NCBI GenBank assembly: GCA_050951925.1
Contig: JBMNJZ010000001.1
Coordinates: 744,001 to 808,000 of the forward strand
DNA length: 64,000 nucleotides
From: UBA1046 sp012511325
GTDB lineage: Bacteria > Bacillota > Clostridia > Saccharofermentanales > DTU023
Reading direction: 5' to 3'
Shown in pieces: positions 24,056 through 34,022 of the stretch. A program made the position numbers and the translations under genes. The notes beneath the pieces are model-generated. The model ran no database searches. It was not told the DNA's origin and saw only the letters and a program-made list of their open reading frames with translations. How positions within the stretch are numbered: the stretch's first letter is position 1; each line of letters opens with the position of its first letter.

Positions 24056-25282
24056 TTACAGAACGCTTATCGGACAGTACCATGATTCACGGTTGTATGG
24101 GACAAGTTCATCACTCATACATAGCACAATGCCCGGCTGAACTTCCATCTTGAATTGCCGAAGGGCAGCAAAATTCTTGTCGGGATTAGAAGGCTGCTTG
24201 CTTTTCTTGATTTCAACGGGAAAGATTTTGTCACCTTCGACTATAAGGAGATCTATTTCTTTTTTATCAATGTCCCGGTAGTAGAACAGATCGACAGGTT
24301 TGCCTGCATTGTGGTAGCTTTTGACGATCTCTGAAACTGCGTAGGTCTCGAAGAATGCCCCGTCCATAGCCCCGCTTTCTAAAGTCGAGGCATTTGGCCA
24401 TCTGCAAAGGTACGCTGCTAATCCGGTATCCATAAAAAACACCTTGGGGGTTTTAACCAGGCGCTTGGTAAGGTTGGAATAATAAGGACGCAGAATAAAT
24501 ATAATGCCGGAACTCTCTAAGATAGATATCCAAGACTTGATTGTCGGCGAGGAAACACCGATTGCGCCGGCAATGTCACCATATTTCAACTCCTGACCGG
24601 TTCTGGCCGCCATATAGACCAAGAAGTCATAAAACTCGCTGAGTTTTCCCACCTGTGCCAAATCCCTGACATCTCTCTCGATGTAAGTGTTTACGTAGTC
24701 CATGTAGAAACGATCCCGGTCAAGCTCGGCAGAGCGCAGTTTGGGCATGCCGCCGAGAAAAATATCTTCATATACTTCGTGGACGGTTTTTTTCTTGCTG
24801 TATTTCAGTCGCTCCCGCAGGGATTTCAAATCGGGACGAAAGATTGCAGCAGGGCGCCCTTCAATCTCCGCGGCAGAGAGACTCGACAGATCAAAAATAG
24901 CAATCCGACCGGCCAAAGATTCGGAAACGTCATTCATCATTCTGAATTTCTGTGAACCTGTGAGCCAGAACATACCGCTATTGTCCTCGCCGCTGAGAGC
25001 TTTCTTATCGACTATATTCTTCATCTCCAGCAGAATCGAAGGAGCGCGCTGAAACTCATCAATGAGAAGGGGATAGCCATAGGTCTCAAAGAACAGAGCA
25101 GGGTCGGTTGTTGCGAGGCGACGTGCGTTACCATCGTCCAAGGTAACATAACCTCGTCCCGGCTCTCTGAGATGATTCAGCAGGGTAGATTTACCTACCT
25201 GACGCTGTCCGCAGACCATTACCACGGGATAATGGCGAGAGGCATCGAGGACTTGTCCCTCCAAATGCCGCTGAATATACAA
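24056..25282 (-). CDS. ATP-binding protein, AAA_14/DUF4143 family
   Basis: A 408-residue ATPase with an N-terminal AAA domain (Walker A GQRQVGKST, Walker B LLIDEFQRAP, sensor LTGSQKF) and a C-terminal DUF4143 domain rich in VEIKKSKQPS-like nuclease-fold residues (ETYAVSEIVKSYHN, FYYRDIDKKEIDLLI, PVEIKKS). The D-E-x-K-like pattern near the C-terminus (EIDLLIVEGDKIFPVEIK) resembles PD-(D/E)XK folds. Such genes are common, scattered and of unclear role. It is alone here with no partner toxin or transposase. Confidence 0.85.
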   Translation of the reverse strand: MYIQRHLEGQVLDASRHYPVVMVCGQRQVGKSTLLNHLREPGRGYVTLDDGNARRLATTDPALFFETYGYPLLIDEFQRAPSILLEMKNIVDKKALSGEDNSGMFWLTGSQKFRMMNDVSESLAGRIAIFDLSSLSAAEIEGRPAAIFRPDLKSLRERLKYSKKKTVHEVYEDIFLGGMPKLRSAELDRDRFYMDYVNTYIERDVRDLAQVGKLSEFYDFLVYMAARTGQELKYGDIAGAIGVSSPTIKSWISILESSGIIFILRPYYSNLTKRLVKTPKVFFMDTGLAAYLCRWPNASTLESGAMDGAFFETYAVSEIVKSYHNAGKPVDLFYYRDIDKKEIDLLIVEGDKIFPVEIKKSKQPSNPDKNFAALRQFKMEVQPGIVLCMSDELVPYNRESWYCPISVL

Positions 25283-25471
25283 TTCAAAGACCTCCTTTGC
25301 GAGGAAACTAAAGTGTGACTTTATTTTACTCGAACCTGGCAGCGAAAGTCAATGTCCCGAATTATCTGCCATATATCCGATAAATCGAGTCTCTTAGTGT
25401 TAAAACCAAGTGTTAAGAGAAGGCTTCCGGGTCTAACTGATCCTTAGAGTCTGCTCATGCCGGCGGGTCGG

Positions 25472-27904
25472 TTATTGACGCAGTTCTGCTCCCAGGTGTT
25501 TATTGAGTTGCTTGATGATGGCGGCGCGCTTGCCGGCTATCTGCTCTGTCGAGAGGGTCGCCTGATCGGATCCCAGCAGGACATGGAACAGCAATGACTT
25601 CTTCCCGGCCGGCACCTGAGAGCCGCGATATTCTTCGACGAAATACAGGTCACGGACCATAGGCGCCACAATCGCGCTGATCTGTTCCCAGGATACTGTC
25701 TCGTCGATTACGATTGCGAAGTCTTCTGCGACCAGCGGATAGTGGGGCAAAGGCCGGTATACATTGTCTCTGCTGGGCAAGGGCAGCAATTTACTCAGAT
25801 CCAATTCACATACCGCCATCTGTACTCTCTTGATATTGGCGAAGTTCATAGCTCTTCTGGAGACAAGACCCAGATGGCCGATAATATCGCCGGCGGCAGT
25901 GGTCAGATTCAGCCAGACTGCATCATCCGCCCAGCCCGGTTTTTGGACAGAGCTGAAACAAAAAGGCTCGGCGCCGGTATAACGGGGCAGTTCTTCCAAC
26001 ACGCCCTTGAGTTCGCGGAAGATTTCTACACCTCTGTCGCTGCGATCAACAATAACAGCAGCCAGATTAAGCTCCTGGCGGGGCAGCTTCTCGGCGGGAT
26101 CGGAAACGACCTCCTGCCCGGCGCAGAATACCTGGGCCAGCTCGAATACCCGCAGATCATCGACATAGCGCAGATTAGCTCTGGCATTGCCCAGCAGACC
26201 CGGCACCAGACTTGATCTCAGCCTGGCCTGGTCGGGAGCGGGCGGCTGTTCCAGACTCAGCATTCCATCTTCAGCGATTCCCGCGGCCTCGATCAGATCA
26301 TCCGCTACCCAGGGATAAGTGAAAATTTCCCGGAAGCCGCAACGGAAGGCCAAATATTCGCGGATTCTTCTCTCCAGAGCGAAATGATCCTGCTTGACTG
26401 CTCTTTCCAGCGTCACCCGTGGCGGAATAAAATCAAAGTTTTCGTAGCCGATCAGCCGCGCCACTTCCTCTACGATATCGCAGAATTCCTCGATATCGCC
26501 GGTTGAGCGCCAGCTCGGTGCCGTGACGGTAAGAACAGAAGTGCCGCTGATCCCGAAACCTAAGCCGGCCAACAGAGCTTTGACTTCCCCGGTTGACACC
26601 TTCTGCCCCAGGCTCCCGGTCAAATCCTCGATTCCGACTTCGACGGTCACAACTTCCGTTGTGGCGGCGACAGCATCTGAAAAGCCCAGCAACTTCGCTT
26701 GCGGGAAGTGCGCAAAGATCAGGTCGCAGGCGAGAGCGATCGCCTGATCAACCCGTTGAGTATCCAAAGCTTTCTCGAACCGGGACGAAGCTTCGGTGCG
26801 GACATTAAAGCGCTGAGCGGTCTGCCTGACACTCAGGGCATCAAAGGTTGCAACTTCCAGCACCAGTTCCGTGGTATCGTCATGCAGGGAGTCCTTTTTG
26901 CCGCCTTTAATACCTGCCAAAGCCATCGGTTCTACGGCATCGCAGATCACCAGATCCTCCGTGGTCAGTTCCAGGAAAGTCTCATCCAGCAATTCCAGTG
27001 TTTCGCCGGGTCTCGCTTCTCTGACAATAATCTCATCTTCTACAAAACGGCGGTCAAAACCGTGCGTCGGATTGCCGGTTGCCAGCATGACATAATTGGT
27101 GATATCGATCAGGCAGTTGTGCGGGCTCATGCCGGCGGCATGCAGTCTCGCCTGCAGCCAAAAGGGTGCCGGTCGGGAATCAACACCGGAAAAGATCAAA
27201 CCGGCATAGCGTGAACAGCGGTGGGGAGCCTCGATTGTAATCGGCAGAGCCGCCGCGTTATCCCGCAGCGCCGGGTCGAGCTTGAACCCGGACAGGGGCT
27301 TCAGTTCTCGTTTGAAGATAGCGGCCAGTTCGCGGGCGATGCCGTAATGGCCCCAGAGATCGGGGCGATTGGTCAGGGATTTATTATCGATCTCCAATAT
27401 CACATCATTCAGTTGCAGTGCCTGAGCCAGCGGCGTGCCGGCAGGCTGATCGAAATCCTTGAGGTCGATAATCTCCGCCTCGCTTGCGGCCGGGAACAGT
27501 TCTTCCAATCCCAGCTCCCCGGAAGCGCAGATCATCCCCGCGCTCGCGACCCCTCTCAATTTGGTGCTGCGGATCTCAACCGGTTCGCCTTCGCCATGCC
27601 ATTTCACATAGGATCCCGGCAGCGCGACTGCCACCCGCTGTCCTTCGTAGAGATTGCTGCCACCGCAGACAATCGTCGCCTCTTCTTCAGAGCCGACATC
27701 GACCACCGCGACCCGGAGTTTATCGGCATTGGGATGCGGCCTCAGCTCGCGGATCAAGCCGACCACGATCTTATCATATGCCTGCTCCTGCTTGTGTACG
27801 TCCTCTACCTCGACCGTCCGCATCGTCAGCTCATACGCAATTTCCTCCGGCGTCAGATCGCTCAAATCAACATAGTCACTGATCCACTGCAATGAAATCT
27901 TCAT
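25472..27904 (-). CDS. pheT: Phenylalanyl-tRNA synthetase beta subunit
   Basis: 810 residues, the normal length. Domains in order: an N-terminal tRNA-binding OB fold (about 40-150, IVVGLIRELRPHPNADKLRV), B3/4 editing domain (RYAGLIFSG, LIDITNYVMLATGNPTHGFD), B5 domain (about 400-475), catalytic-like core, and the C-terminal anticodon-binding FDX-ACB domain (YPLVAEDFAIVID). It is the second gene of pheS-pheT. The two genes are separated by about 119 bases, more than usual, but no promoter or terminator was seen between them. Confidence 0.97.
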   Translation of the reverse strand: MKISLQWISDYVDLSDLTPEEIAYELTMRTVEVEDVHKQEQAYDKIVVGLIRELRPHPNADKLRVAVVDVGSEEEATIVCGGSNLYEGQRVAVALPGSYVKWHGEGEPVEIRSTKLRGVASAGMICASGELGLEELFPAASEAEIIDLKDFDQPAGTPLAQALQLNDVILEIDNKSLTNRPDLWGHYGIARELAAIFKRELKPLSGFKLDPALRDNAAALPITIEAPHRCSRYAGLIFSGVDSRPAPFWLQARLHAAGMSPHNCLIDITNYVMLATGNPTHGFDRRFVEDEIIVREARPGETLELLDETFLELTTEDLVICDAVEPMALAGIKGGKKDSLHDDTTELVLEVATFDALSVRQTAQRFNVRTEASSRFEKALDTQRVDQAIALACDLIFAHFPQAKLLGFSDAVAATTEVVTVEVGIEDLTGSLGQKVSTGEVKALLAGLGFGISGTSVLTVTAPSWRSTGDIEEFCDIVEEVARLIGYENFDFIPPRVTLERAVKQDHFALERRIREYLAFRCGFREIFTYPWVADDLIEAAGIAEDGMLSLEQPPAPDQARLRSSLVPGLLGNARANLRYVDDLRVFELAQVFCAGQEVVSDPAEKLPRQELNLAAVIVDRSDRGVEIFRELKGVLEELPRYTGAEPFCFSSVQKPGWADDAVWLNLTTAAGDIIGHLGLVSRRAMNFANIKRVQMAVCELDLSKLLPLPSRDNVYRPLPHYPLVAEDFAIVIDETVSWEQISAIVAPMVRDLYFVEEYRGSQVPAGKKSLLFHVLLGSDQATLSTEQIAGKRAAIIKQLNKHLGAELRQ

Positions 27905-28023
27905 ATCTGTAAAGGCTCTAAAGCCTCCTCCTTTTTATCATTTACTGCTGCACGGGCTGCGCCCGGCTCTCCGGCTCTAATATCAGATTCTCTAACGAAG
28001 GCGCTATGAATCCATACCGCTCT

Positions 28024-29061
28024 TTAACTGAACTGCGACAGGAAGCGCAGGTCACCGCTGTGGAACAGACGGACATCATCGACGCCGTAGCGCATCATCA
28101 CCAGCCGGTCGAGACCGATATTGATATAAAAGCCGCTCCACTCCCGCGGATTCAGACCGGCGGCCCGCAGCACATTCGGATGCGGTGTGCCGCCGGGCAT
28201 GACTTCAATCCAGCCGACATTTTTGCAGACCCGGCAGCCGACGCCGCCGCAGACCTGGCATTCCATATCGATCTCAAATCCCGGCTCCACAAAGGGGAAG
28301 AACCCGGCCCGCATTCTGGTCTTGACCTTATGTCCGAAAACCTTTTCCAGAATCGTGTCGATCAGCAAACGCCCGGAGGCAAAGGGGAAATCTCTCTCCA
28401 CGATCAGAGCCTCATATTGGAAAAAGGCACGCTCATGGCGGGCATCGGTGGCTTCATTCCTATAGACGCGGCCGGGATAGACAAAGCGCGCCGGCGCGCC
28501 GTTTGCTTTCAGATATCTGACACTGGCGCCGGTCAGGTGGGGACGCAGACAGAGCCTGGAGCCGCCGGTCTTGTCTGCCGTGCCGGCCAGCCAATAAGTA
28601 TCCATGGATTCCCGCGCCGGGTGATCGGGCGGGAAGTTGAGATGGTCAAAGGCGAACAATTCACTGGAGATCTCATCCTCGGCAAAGAGCACAAAGCCGA
28701 GGGATAAAAAAGCATCATTGAGATCGTAGCACATCTGCGTAATCGGATGCAGACCTCCGGTCGGAGGTTTGATCCCGGGCAAAGTCAGGTCATATTGATG
28801 ATCGAGCACCGGGGCATTGTTGCTAAGCTCGATCTTTTTGGCTTCAATCTCTGTTTGCAGTATCAGCTTGACTTGGTTGGCCGCCTGGCCGGTAGTTTTC
28901 CTGGCTTCGGGATCCAGCCCGCCCAGTCCTTTCAAAACCGCGGTCAGCTCACCGTTTTTGCCCAGATATTGCTGAGTGATTGCCTGCAACTCAGTCTCTG
29001 TCCGGACTTCTTTGAGTGCCGCTAAAGCTTCCCGTGTCATATTATCCAGTAGTTCTTGCAT
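28024..29061 (-). CDS. pheS: Phenylalanyl-tRNA synthetase alpha subunit
   Basis: 345-residue catalytic subunit that attaches Phe to tRNA-Phe. An N-terminal coiled coil (about 1-85) is followed by the class II core: HPITQMCYDL, the motif 2 region RVYRNEATDARHERAFFQ, and motif 3 GFYINIGLDRLVMMRYGV. AGGAG precedes the ATG by about 10 bases. No T-box leader is seen upstream; two AT-rich -10-like boxes (29121-29131 and 29145-29150) are the only promoter hints. Confidence 0.97.
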   Translation of the reverse strand: MQELLDNMTREALAALKEVRTETELQAITQQYLGKNGELTAVLKGLGGLDPEARKTTGQAANQVKLILQTEIEAKKIELSNNAPVLDHQYDLTLPGIKPPTGGLHPITQMCYDLNDAFLSLGFVLFAEDEISSELFAFDHLNFPPDHPARESMDTYWLAGTADKTGGSRLCLRPHLTGASVRYLKANGAPARFVYPGRVYRNEATDARHERAFFQYEALIVERDFPFASGRLLIDTILEKVFGHKVKTRMRAGFFPFVEPGFEIDMECQVCGGVGCRVCKNVGWIEVMPGGTPHPNVLRAAGLNPREWSGFYINIGLDRLVMMRYGVDDVRLFHSGDLRFLSQFS

Positions 29062-29488
29062 TATATTCCGCTCCTGTCAGCTCATGATCAAAATCGGACA
29101 GCAATCAGCCGTCGACTTTGATTATATTATATGAATATTCCCAAATTATAGCCTATTTAGAGTCTGAGTGCTTCCGCTGCAGCCGGCTGTAGCGGATTAT
29201 CCGACGGGACTATTGGTTAATGGGCTTAATTCGGATCGCTGTTGCGCCCGATTATGAGTTTTGTTTTTAGTAATAAGCAATAAAAGCGGGATCATAATTG
29301 ATTTCGCCCGCGAATGTAAATTCTTTATTAGCATTCGTTAAAATTGACTAGCAGCTAAGGTTAAATTTGTGTAAGCTATAGGGGAACAGACGGAGAAATT
29401 GTTTTCGTCCGTCTTTTTATGGAGTTATCTGCTATGCGCAAGCTGAGTAATAGAGACAATTATTTAGCAGCATTATTGAGGGAGCAGT
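29062..29488. other. Divergent intergenic region between pheS and the Na/phosphate symporter
   Basis: No gene. It holds minus-strand TATAAT-like boxes for pheS (29121-29131, 29145-29150), a near-perfect 22-base hairpin CCGCT...AGCGG (29174-29195) without a T-run, a TTGACT at 29344-29349 that lacks a well-placed -10, and a terminator (29388-29418). A TTG-free 27-codon frame at 29420-29503 overlaps the symporter start and is probably chance. Confidence 0.5.
29388..29418 (+). terminator. Terminator in the leader of the Na/phosphate symporter gene
   Basis: AGACGGA (29388-29394) and TCCGTCT (29408-29414) form a 7-bp stem followed by Ts. It points in the direction of the symporter gene 70 bases downstream and no gene lies upstream on this strand, so it is either an attenuator or stops antisense reading from elsewhere. 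Confidence 0.6.
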
Positions 29489-31345
29489 ATGGATTTATTT
29501 AGCGTTCTGTCACTGGTAGGGGGTCTGGCATTATTTCTCTACGGCATGAATCTGATGAGTGTCGGACTGACTAGATTGTCGGGCTCAAAATTGCAGTCGA
29601 TTTTGGAAAGTTTGACTTCAAATCGAATGAAGGGAGTGGTTCTGGGAGCAGGTATTACTGCGATTATCCAGTCTTCATCGGCCACGACCGTAATGCTGGT
29701 TGGCTTGGTCAATGCGGGGATCATCAGGCTTCGCAATGCTATTCCGGTCATCATGGGCGCCAATATCGGTACGACCATCACGGCCTGGATTCTCAGTTTA
29801 GTCGGAATCGAAAGCAGCAATCTCTTAGTGCGCATGCTGAATCCCGAATCCTTTACGCCGATCATGGCCATCGTCGGCGTGATTTTTATCATGTTTACCC
29901 AGAATGAGAAGAAGCATAATATCGCCAGGATTCTGCTGGGCTTTGCCATTTTGATGTACGGTATGGATTCCATGTCTGCTTCAGTGTCCCCCCTGGCCGA
30001 GGTGGAAGCCTTCCGCAATCTGTTTCTACTCTTCTCTAATCCTATTGTCGGTGTCCTGGTTGGCGCTGTGCTGACGGCGATTATTCAGTCATCTTCCGCC
30101 TCGGTCGGTATTTTACAAGCCTTAGCCCGCACCGGCCTGGTTTCTTACGGCGCGGCCATTCCCATCATCATGGGCCAGAATATCGGTACCACGGTTACCG
30201 CCCTGATTTCCTCCGTGGGCGCCAATCGCAATGCCCGCCGCGTGGCGATTTTCCATCTGTCTTTTAATGTTATCGGAACCTGTGTCTTTCTTACCGGATT
30301 CTATGCGCTCAATGCAGTTTTAAGATTTAGTTTCTTAAGCGACGAGATAGCTCCGGTTGGCATTGCCATCATTCACTCGATCTTCAATATTTTCGGTACG
30401 ATCATGTTCTTGCCCTTTGTCGGGCTATTAGAGAAGTTAACACATAAGTTGGTACCGGATGCTGAAGAAGATCGGATAGCCAGCCAGCTCGAAGAGCGCT
30501 TCAAGCTACTGGAAGAGCGCTTTCTGGAGACACCGGCTCTGGCCGTGGAGCAGGTCAAAAAGCTGGGCAGCGATATGATCGACAAGACTCTGCAAGGACT
30601 ATATGTTTCTCTGGCCATGCTGGATGAATACAGCCATGAGGGCTTTGTCGAAGTGACCGCTTTAGAGGGTCTGGTTGATCGCTATGAAGATAGGCTGGGC
30701 ACCTATATGGTCAAATTATCCGCGCGCGAGCTGACGGAATACGAATATAAAACGATTGCCATCTGGCTGCACAATATCAGCGAACTGGAAAGAATATCCG
30801 ACCACTCTATCCATCTTGTCCATGCCGCGGCTGAAATGCATGAAAGGAAAATACGTTTCTCAGATAATGCCAGAGCTGAGCTGGCAGTATATAAAGCGGC
30901 ACTGATTAAATGTATTGAACTTGCGGTGACTGCTTTAAGGGAGGACGATATTGATATTGCGGTACAGGTGGAGCCTCTGGAAGAGGTCATTGACCGCCTT
31001 AATGATGAGTTGACTGCCAGACATATAGCCAGACTGACAAATGGGGAATGCACGCTGGAGCTGGGCTTCATTTTCTCCGATCTGGCAACCAGCATGGAGC
31101 GTGTAGCTGATCACTGCAGCAATATCGCTGTGTCCATGATTGAGATTCATGCCGACGGTCTGAATACACATGAATATCTGGCGCAGGTGAAGCAGGACGG
31201 TACCGGCTTCAGGAAGATGTACGAATCTTATAGAGAAGAATTCCGTCTGCCGAGAGATACCAGAGTCAGAGGCAATGAGGCAACTGTTTCTTTGCCGGAT
31301 AATTGTCCAATCCATCCTTTTGAAGATATTGAGACAGAAGCATAG
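29489..31345 (+). CDS. Na+/phosphate cotransporter family protein with PhoU-like domain
   Basis: 618 residues. The N-terminal half carries two inverted Na_Pi_cotrans repeats with the duplicated QSSSA motif (IIQSSSATTVMLVG and IIQSSSASVGILQ) and about eight helices; the C-terminal half is a cytosolic PhoU-like helical domain (about 340-560). GGGAG precedes ATG 29489. The YjbB/NptA family exports or imports phosphate with Na+. The leader terminator upstream suggests regulated expression. An Na+-coupled carrier fits a cell with a pyrophosphatase that may pump Na+. Confidence 0.9.
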   Translation: MDLFSVLSLVGGLALFLYGMNLMSVGLTRLSGSKLQSILESLTSNRMKGVVLGAGITAIIQSSSATTVMLVGLVNAGIIRLRNAIPVIMGANIGTTITAWILSLVGIESSNLLVRMLNPESFTPIMAIVGVIFIMFTQNEKKHNIARILLGFAILMYGMDSMSASVSPLAEVEAFRNLFLLFSNPIVGVLVGAVLTAIIQSSSASVGILQALARTGLVSYGAAIPIIMGQNIGTTVTALISSVGANRNARRVAIFHLSFNVIGTCVFLTGFYALNAVLRFSFLSDEIAPVGIAIIHSIFNIFGTIMFLPFVGLLEKLTHKLVPDAEEDRIASQLEERFKLLEERFLETPALAVEQVKKLGSDMIDKTLQGLYVSLAMLDEYSHEGFVEVTALEGLVDRYEDRLGTYMVKLSARELTEYEYKTIAIWLHNISELERISDHSIHLVHAAAEMHERKIRFSDNARAELAVYKAALIKCIELAVTALREDDIDIAVQVEPLEEVIDRLNDELTARHIARLTNGECTLELGFIFSDLATSMERVADHCSNIAVSMIEIHADGLNTHEYLAQVKQDGTGFRKMYESYREEFRLPRDTRVRGNEATVSLPDNCPIHPFEDIETEA

Positions 31346-31402
31346 ATTCAGAATAGAATAGAATAAGAGAAGAAAAAAACTTAATAGAAGGGAGTATTAA
31401 CT

Positions 31403-32053
31403 TTGTCAAGAAACAGTCAAGAACATCGTGAAATAGATAATTCCGCCTCGCCGGATTCCGGCGTCGGCCAGATTGAAGAACTAAAACGTCTGAAGTCGGA
31501 GGGTCGCTATCAAGCTGAGAGCAGAGGCGGTCTGAATTCGCTGCAGAAGTTGGTAGCGGCAGGTATGCTGGCAGCCCTGACCACAGTAGCGACTTTGCTG
31601 GTACAGATTCCCACTCCCTCCCGCGGCTTTCTCAATATGGGAGATGTGGTAGTTCTGGTTTCAGCCTGGGTCTTAGGTCCGGTCTATGGTGCTGCCGCGG
31701 CGGGTATCGGCTCAATGCTGGCCGATCTGATTGCCGGCTATACCATGTTTGCTCCGGGAACTCTGATTATCAAAGGGCTGGTAGCCCTGATCGCGGCTGC
31801 TTTATTTGCCGCCTTGAAATTCAAAGGCAACGGCGGCCGTATCTTGGCCAGACTTATCAGTGGCACAGTCGGCGAATTATTCATGGTATTTGGTTATTTT
31901 ATTTATGAGGCCGTTATTTTAGGCATGGGACCCGGCGCTCTGGCGGGCGTTCCCGGCAATTTGGGGCAGGGAGCTTTCGGACTGATTGCCGGTTTTGTCG
32001 TCATTACTCTCTTGGAGCGCCATCCCTATATCAGATCACGCTTGCCTGCATAA
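31403..32053 (+). CDS. ECF transporter S component
   Basis: 216 residues with about five to six hydrophobic helices after a charged N-terminal extension of some 45 residues. GFLNMGDVVVLVSAWVLGP and AAAAGIGSMLADLIAGY are typical of S components of the PF07155 type, which bind a vitamin and work with a shared EcfAA'T module. TTG 31403 is the start, with GGGAG 8 bases upstream. No ecfAAT genes and no riboswitch are present here, so the vitamin cannot be named. Confidence 0.82.
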   Translation: MSRNSQEHREIDNSASPDSGVGQIEELKRLKSEGRYQAESRGGLNSLQKLVAAGMLAALTTVATLLVQIPTPSRGFLNMGDVVVLVSAWVLGPVYGAAAAGIGSMLADLIAGYTMFAPGTLIIKGLVALIAAALFAALKFKGNGGRILARLISGTVGELFMVFGYFIYEAVILGMGPGALAGVPGNLGQGAFGLIAGFVVITLLERHPYIRSRLPA

Positions 32054-32107
32054 GCAGTTTGGATTATTGTAAAAATTAGAAAGGAATCAGAAAGGAAGAC
32101 TAATGGC

Positions 32108-32752
32108 ATGAAAGATGAAGCAGCTAATGCGGAAATTGCAGGCGGTGAACAGGGAATAGTTGATTTTAAGCACCATGAAGACGCGGATTTTTTGGCCCAG
32201 ATCAAGCAGGAAGCATTATCCGCCGTTAACGAATTTATTGCTAAGGCCTATCTGCAGCCGGGGATGATTGTCGTGGTGGGGTGTTCGAGCAGCGAAGTCG
32301 GAGGTCATCATATCGGCTCCTATCCGAGCGCGGAAATCGCTGAGGTAATTTATGATACCGTGAACGGCGTTCTGCAAGAAAACGGCATGCATATTGCCGC
32401 GCAATGCTGCGAACATATAAATCGTTGTATAATTATCGAACGGGAAGTCGTTCCGGGCAAAGAAATTGTCAATGTCGTGCCCTGGGCCAAAGGCGGCGGC
32501 TCATTTGCTGCCAGAGCCTATGAGACAATGCGTCATCCGGTGGCAGTTGAGAAGATTCAAGCTGATGCCGGAATCGATATCGGCGATACTTTTATCGGTA
32601 TGCACTTAAAAGATGTGGTGGTATCCGTTAGATTGCAGGTAAAGAGTATCGGTTTTGCTCATCTTACCGCGGCGCGCACCCGGCCGAAATTTATCGGCGG
32701 CGGCAGATCAAAATATGATGAGGGATTGGCCAGAGGCTATAAAAGGGATTAA
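32108..32752 (+). CDS. UPF0340 (TIGR01440/DUF436) family protein
   Basis: 214 residues, homologous in motif to B. subtilis YwlG: VVVGCSSSEVGGHHIGSYPS and AAQCCEHINRCIIIER are highly characteristic. Function unknown. It overlaps the next gene by one base and follows the ECF gene by 55 bases on the same strand. AGGAAG lies before ATG 32108. Confidence 0.88.
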   Translation: MKDEAANAEIAGGEQGIVDFKHHEDADFLAQIKQEALSAVNEFIAKAYLQPGMIVVVGCSSSEVGGHHIGSYPSAEIAEVIYDTVNGVLQENGMHIAAQCCEHINRCIIIEREVVPGKEIVNVVPWAKGGGSFAARAYETMRHPVAVEKIQADAGIDIGDTFIGMHLKDVVVSVRLQVKSIGFAHLTAARTRPKFIGGGRSKYDEGLARGYKRD

Positions 32753-34005
32753 TGAGAAAACGGAATACCAAAGAGTTTTTTAACAGCTGGCTCTATATCC
32801 TGATTGCCTTGGGCGTATTTGCAATCCTGGCGCTCTATTTGGGTGATGTTGTCAGCTTGGGACGAAGACTCTTTGCTATTCTGGGACCGGTTATTTTCGG
32901 CGGTCTCCTGGCCTTTGCGCTGAATTTGTTGCTGGTAAGAATAGAAAGGCTTTACTTTCCCAATAGCGATCATCCCTTAATCAAGAGAAGCCGGCGCAGC
33001 GTCTCGCTTTTCTTGTCCATTCTTATAGTACTGGGCGTGATTGCAATTATTCTGGGCCTGGTGATCCCGCAAATGGTCAAAGCGATTGGCATAGTCTCCG
33101 AAGGTTTGCCCAAAGTCTATGTCCGATTCATTAATTGGGTCCGGGAAAGTGATTTCTTGCCGGATACGCTGCGGGAGAAAATTCTCTTTTCCGACTTCGA
33201 TTTCAACAGTATGATCAGCAAGGGAATGACACTGATCCAAAACTGGGTTGGCAATCTGATTGGTATTGCCGGCAGAGTTGTGTCTCATTTCATGGATCTG
33301 GTTCTATCTATCATGTTTGCCATCTATCTGCTGGCCAATAAAGAACGGTTAGTCAGGCAATTCAAGAAACTGGGCTATGCTTATTTGCCCGATCGGATCA
33401 ATATTTCGATCTCGCATATTCTGATCGTAGCCAATGAGACCTTTGCGAGCTATTTCGGCGGACAGTTTCTCAGCGCCTTCATTCTCGGCATTCTGACGGC
33501 GATCGGCATGCTCATTCTCGGCCTGCCGTTTGTACCGATCGTGGCGAGTGTGGTCGGCATTACTGCCTTAATTCCGATTCTGGGAGCCTATATCGGAAAT
33601 ATTGTCGGTGTCATCTTGATTATTACTGTCAGTCCGCTCAAAGCCCTGATCTTTTCTATCTTTCTGATTATCCTGCAGCAGATCGAGGGCAATCTTATCT
33701 ATCCGAAGATTGTCGGAACCCGTGTCGGCCTGGCCGCGCATTGGATACTTCTGGCCATTGTTGTCGGCGGCGGCATCGGCGGAGTTTTAGGTGTTTTAAT
33801 TGCGGTGCCGATCTTAGCTACGATTTATCACCTGGTCAAGGAAGATGTCGAATTCAAAACCGGCAAGAGACCGGCCGACGGTATCGAGCGCATAATGACT
33901 GAGGCAAAAAAGCCGCGGCAGAAGCGAACTTTCGAAGAAATCGAACCTGTCTCCGAGGTCACCGGTTCAGAGGCCGACAGCTGCGATCACACTGGAACTT
34001 CCTAG
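32752..34005 (+). CDS. AI-2E family transporter (UPF0118 permease)
   Basis: 417-residue membrane protein with about eight helices. The central region (FASYFGGQFLSAFILGILTAIG), LPFVPIVASVVGITALIPILGAYIG and the motif IEGNLIYPKIVGTRVGL identify the family, first linked to autoinducer-2 export and elsewhere to Na+/H+ antiport. The tail (about 375-417) is charged and cytosolic. ATG 32752 overlaps the preceding stop codon by one base. Substrate unknown. Confidence 0.88.
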   Translation: MRKRNTKEFFNSWLYILIALGVFAILALYLGDVVSLGRRLFAILGPVIFGGLLAFALNLLLVRIERLYFPNSDHPLIKRSRRSVSLFLSILIVLGVIAIILGLVIPQMVKAIGIVSEGLPKVYVRFINWVRESDFLPDTLREKILFSDFDFNSMISKGMTLIQNWVGNLIGIAGRVVSHFMDLVLSIMFAIYLLANKERLVRQFKKLGYAYLPDRINISISHILIVANETFASYFGGQFLSAFILGILTAIGMLILGLPFVPIVASVVGITALIPILGAYIGNIVGVILIITVSPLKALIFSIFLIILQQIEGNLIYPKIVGTRVGLAAHWILLAIVVGGGIGGVLGVLIAVPILATIYHLVKEDVEFKTGKRPADGIERIMTEAKKPRQKRTFEEIEPVSEVTGSEADSCDHTGTS

Positions 34006-34022
34006 TAATTATCTCTGACTAA

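Noticed and set aside
29062..29300. T-box or Phe leader peptide before pheS
   Set aside because: No T-box core and no frame with Phe codons before a terminator on the minus strand.
29420..29503. 27-codon leader frame before the Na/phosphate symporter
   Set aside because: It overlaps the symporter start codon in another frame, has no good ribosome binding site of its own and lies after, not before, the terminator.
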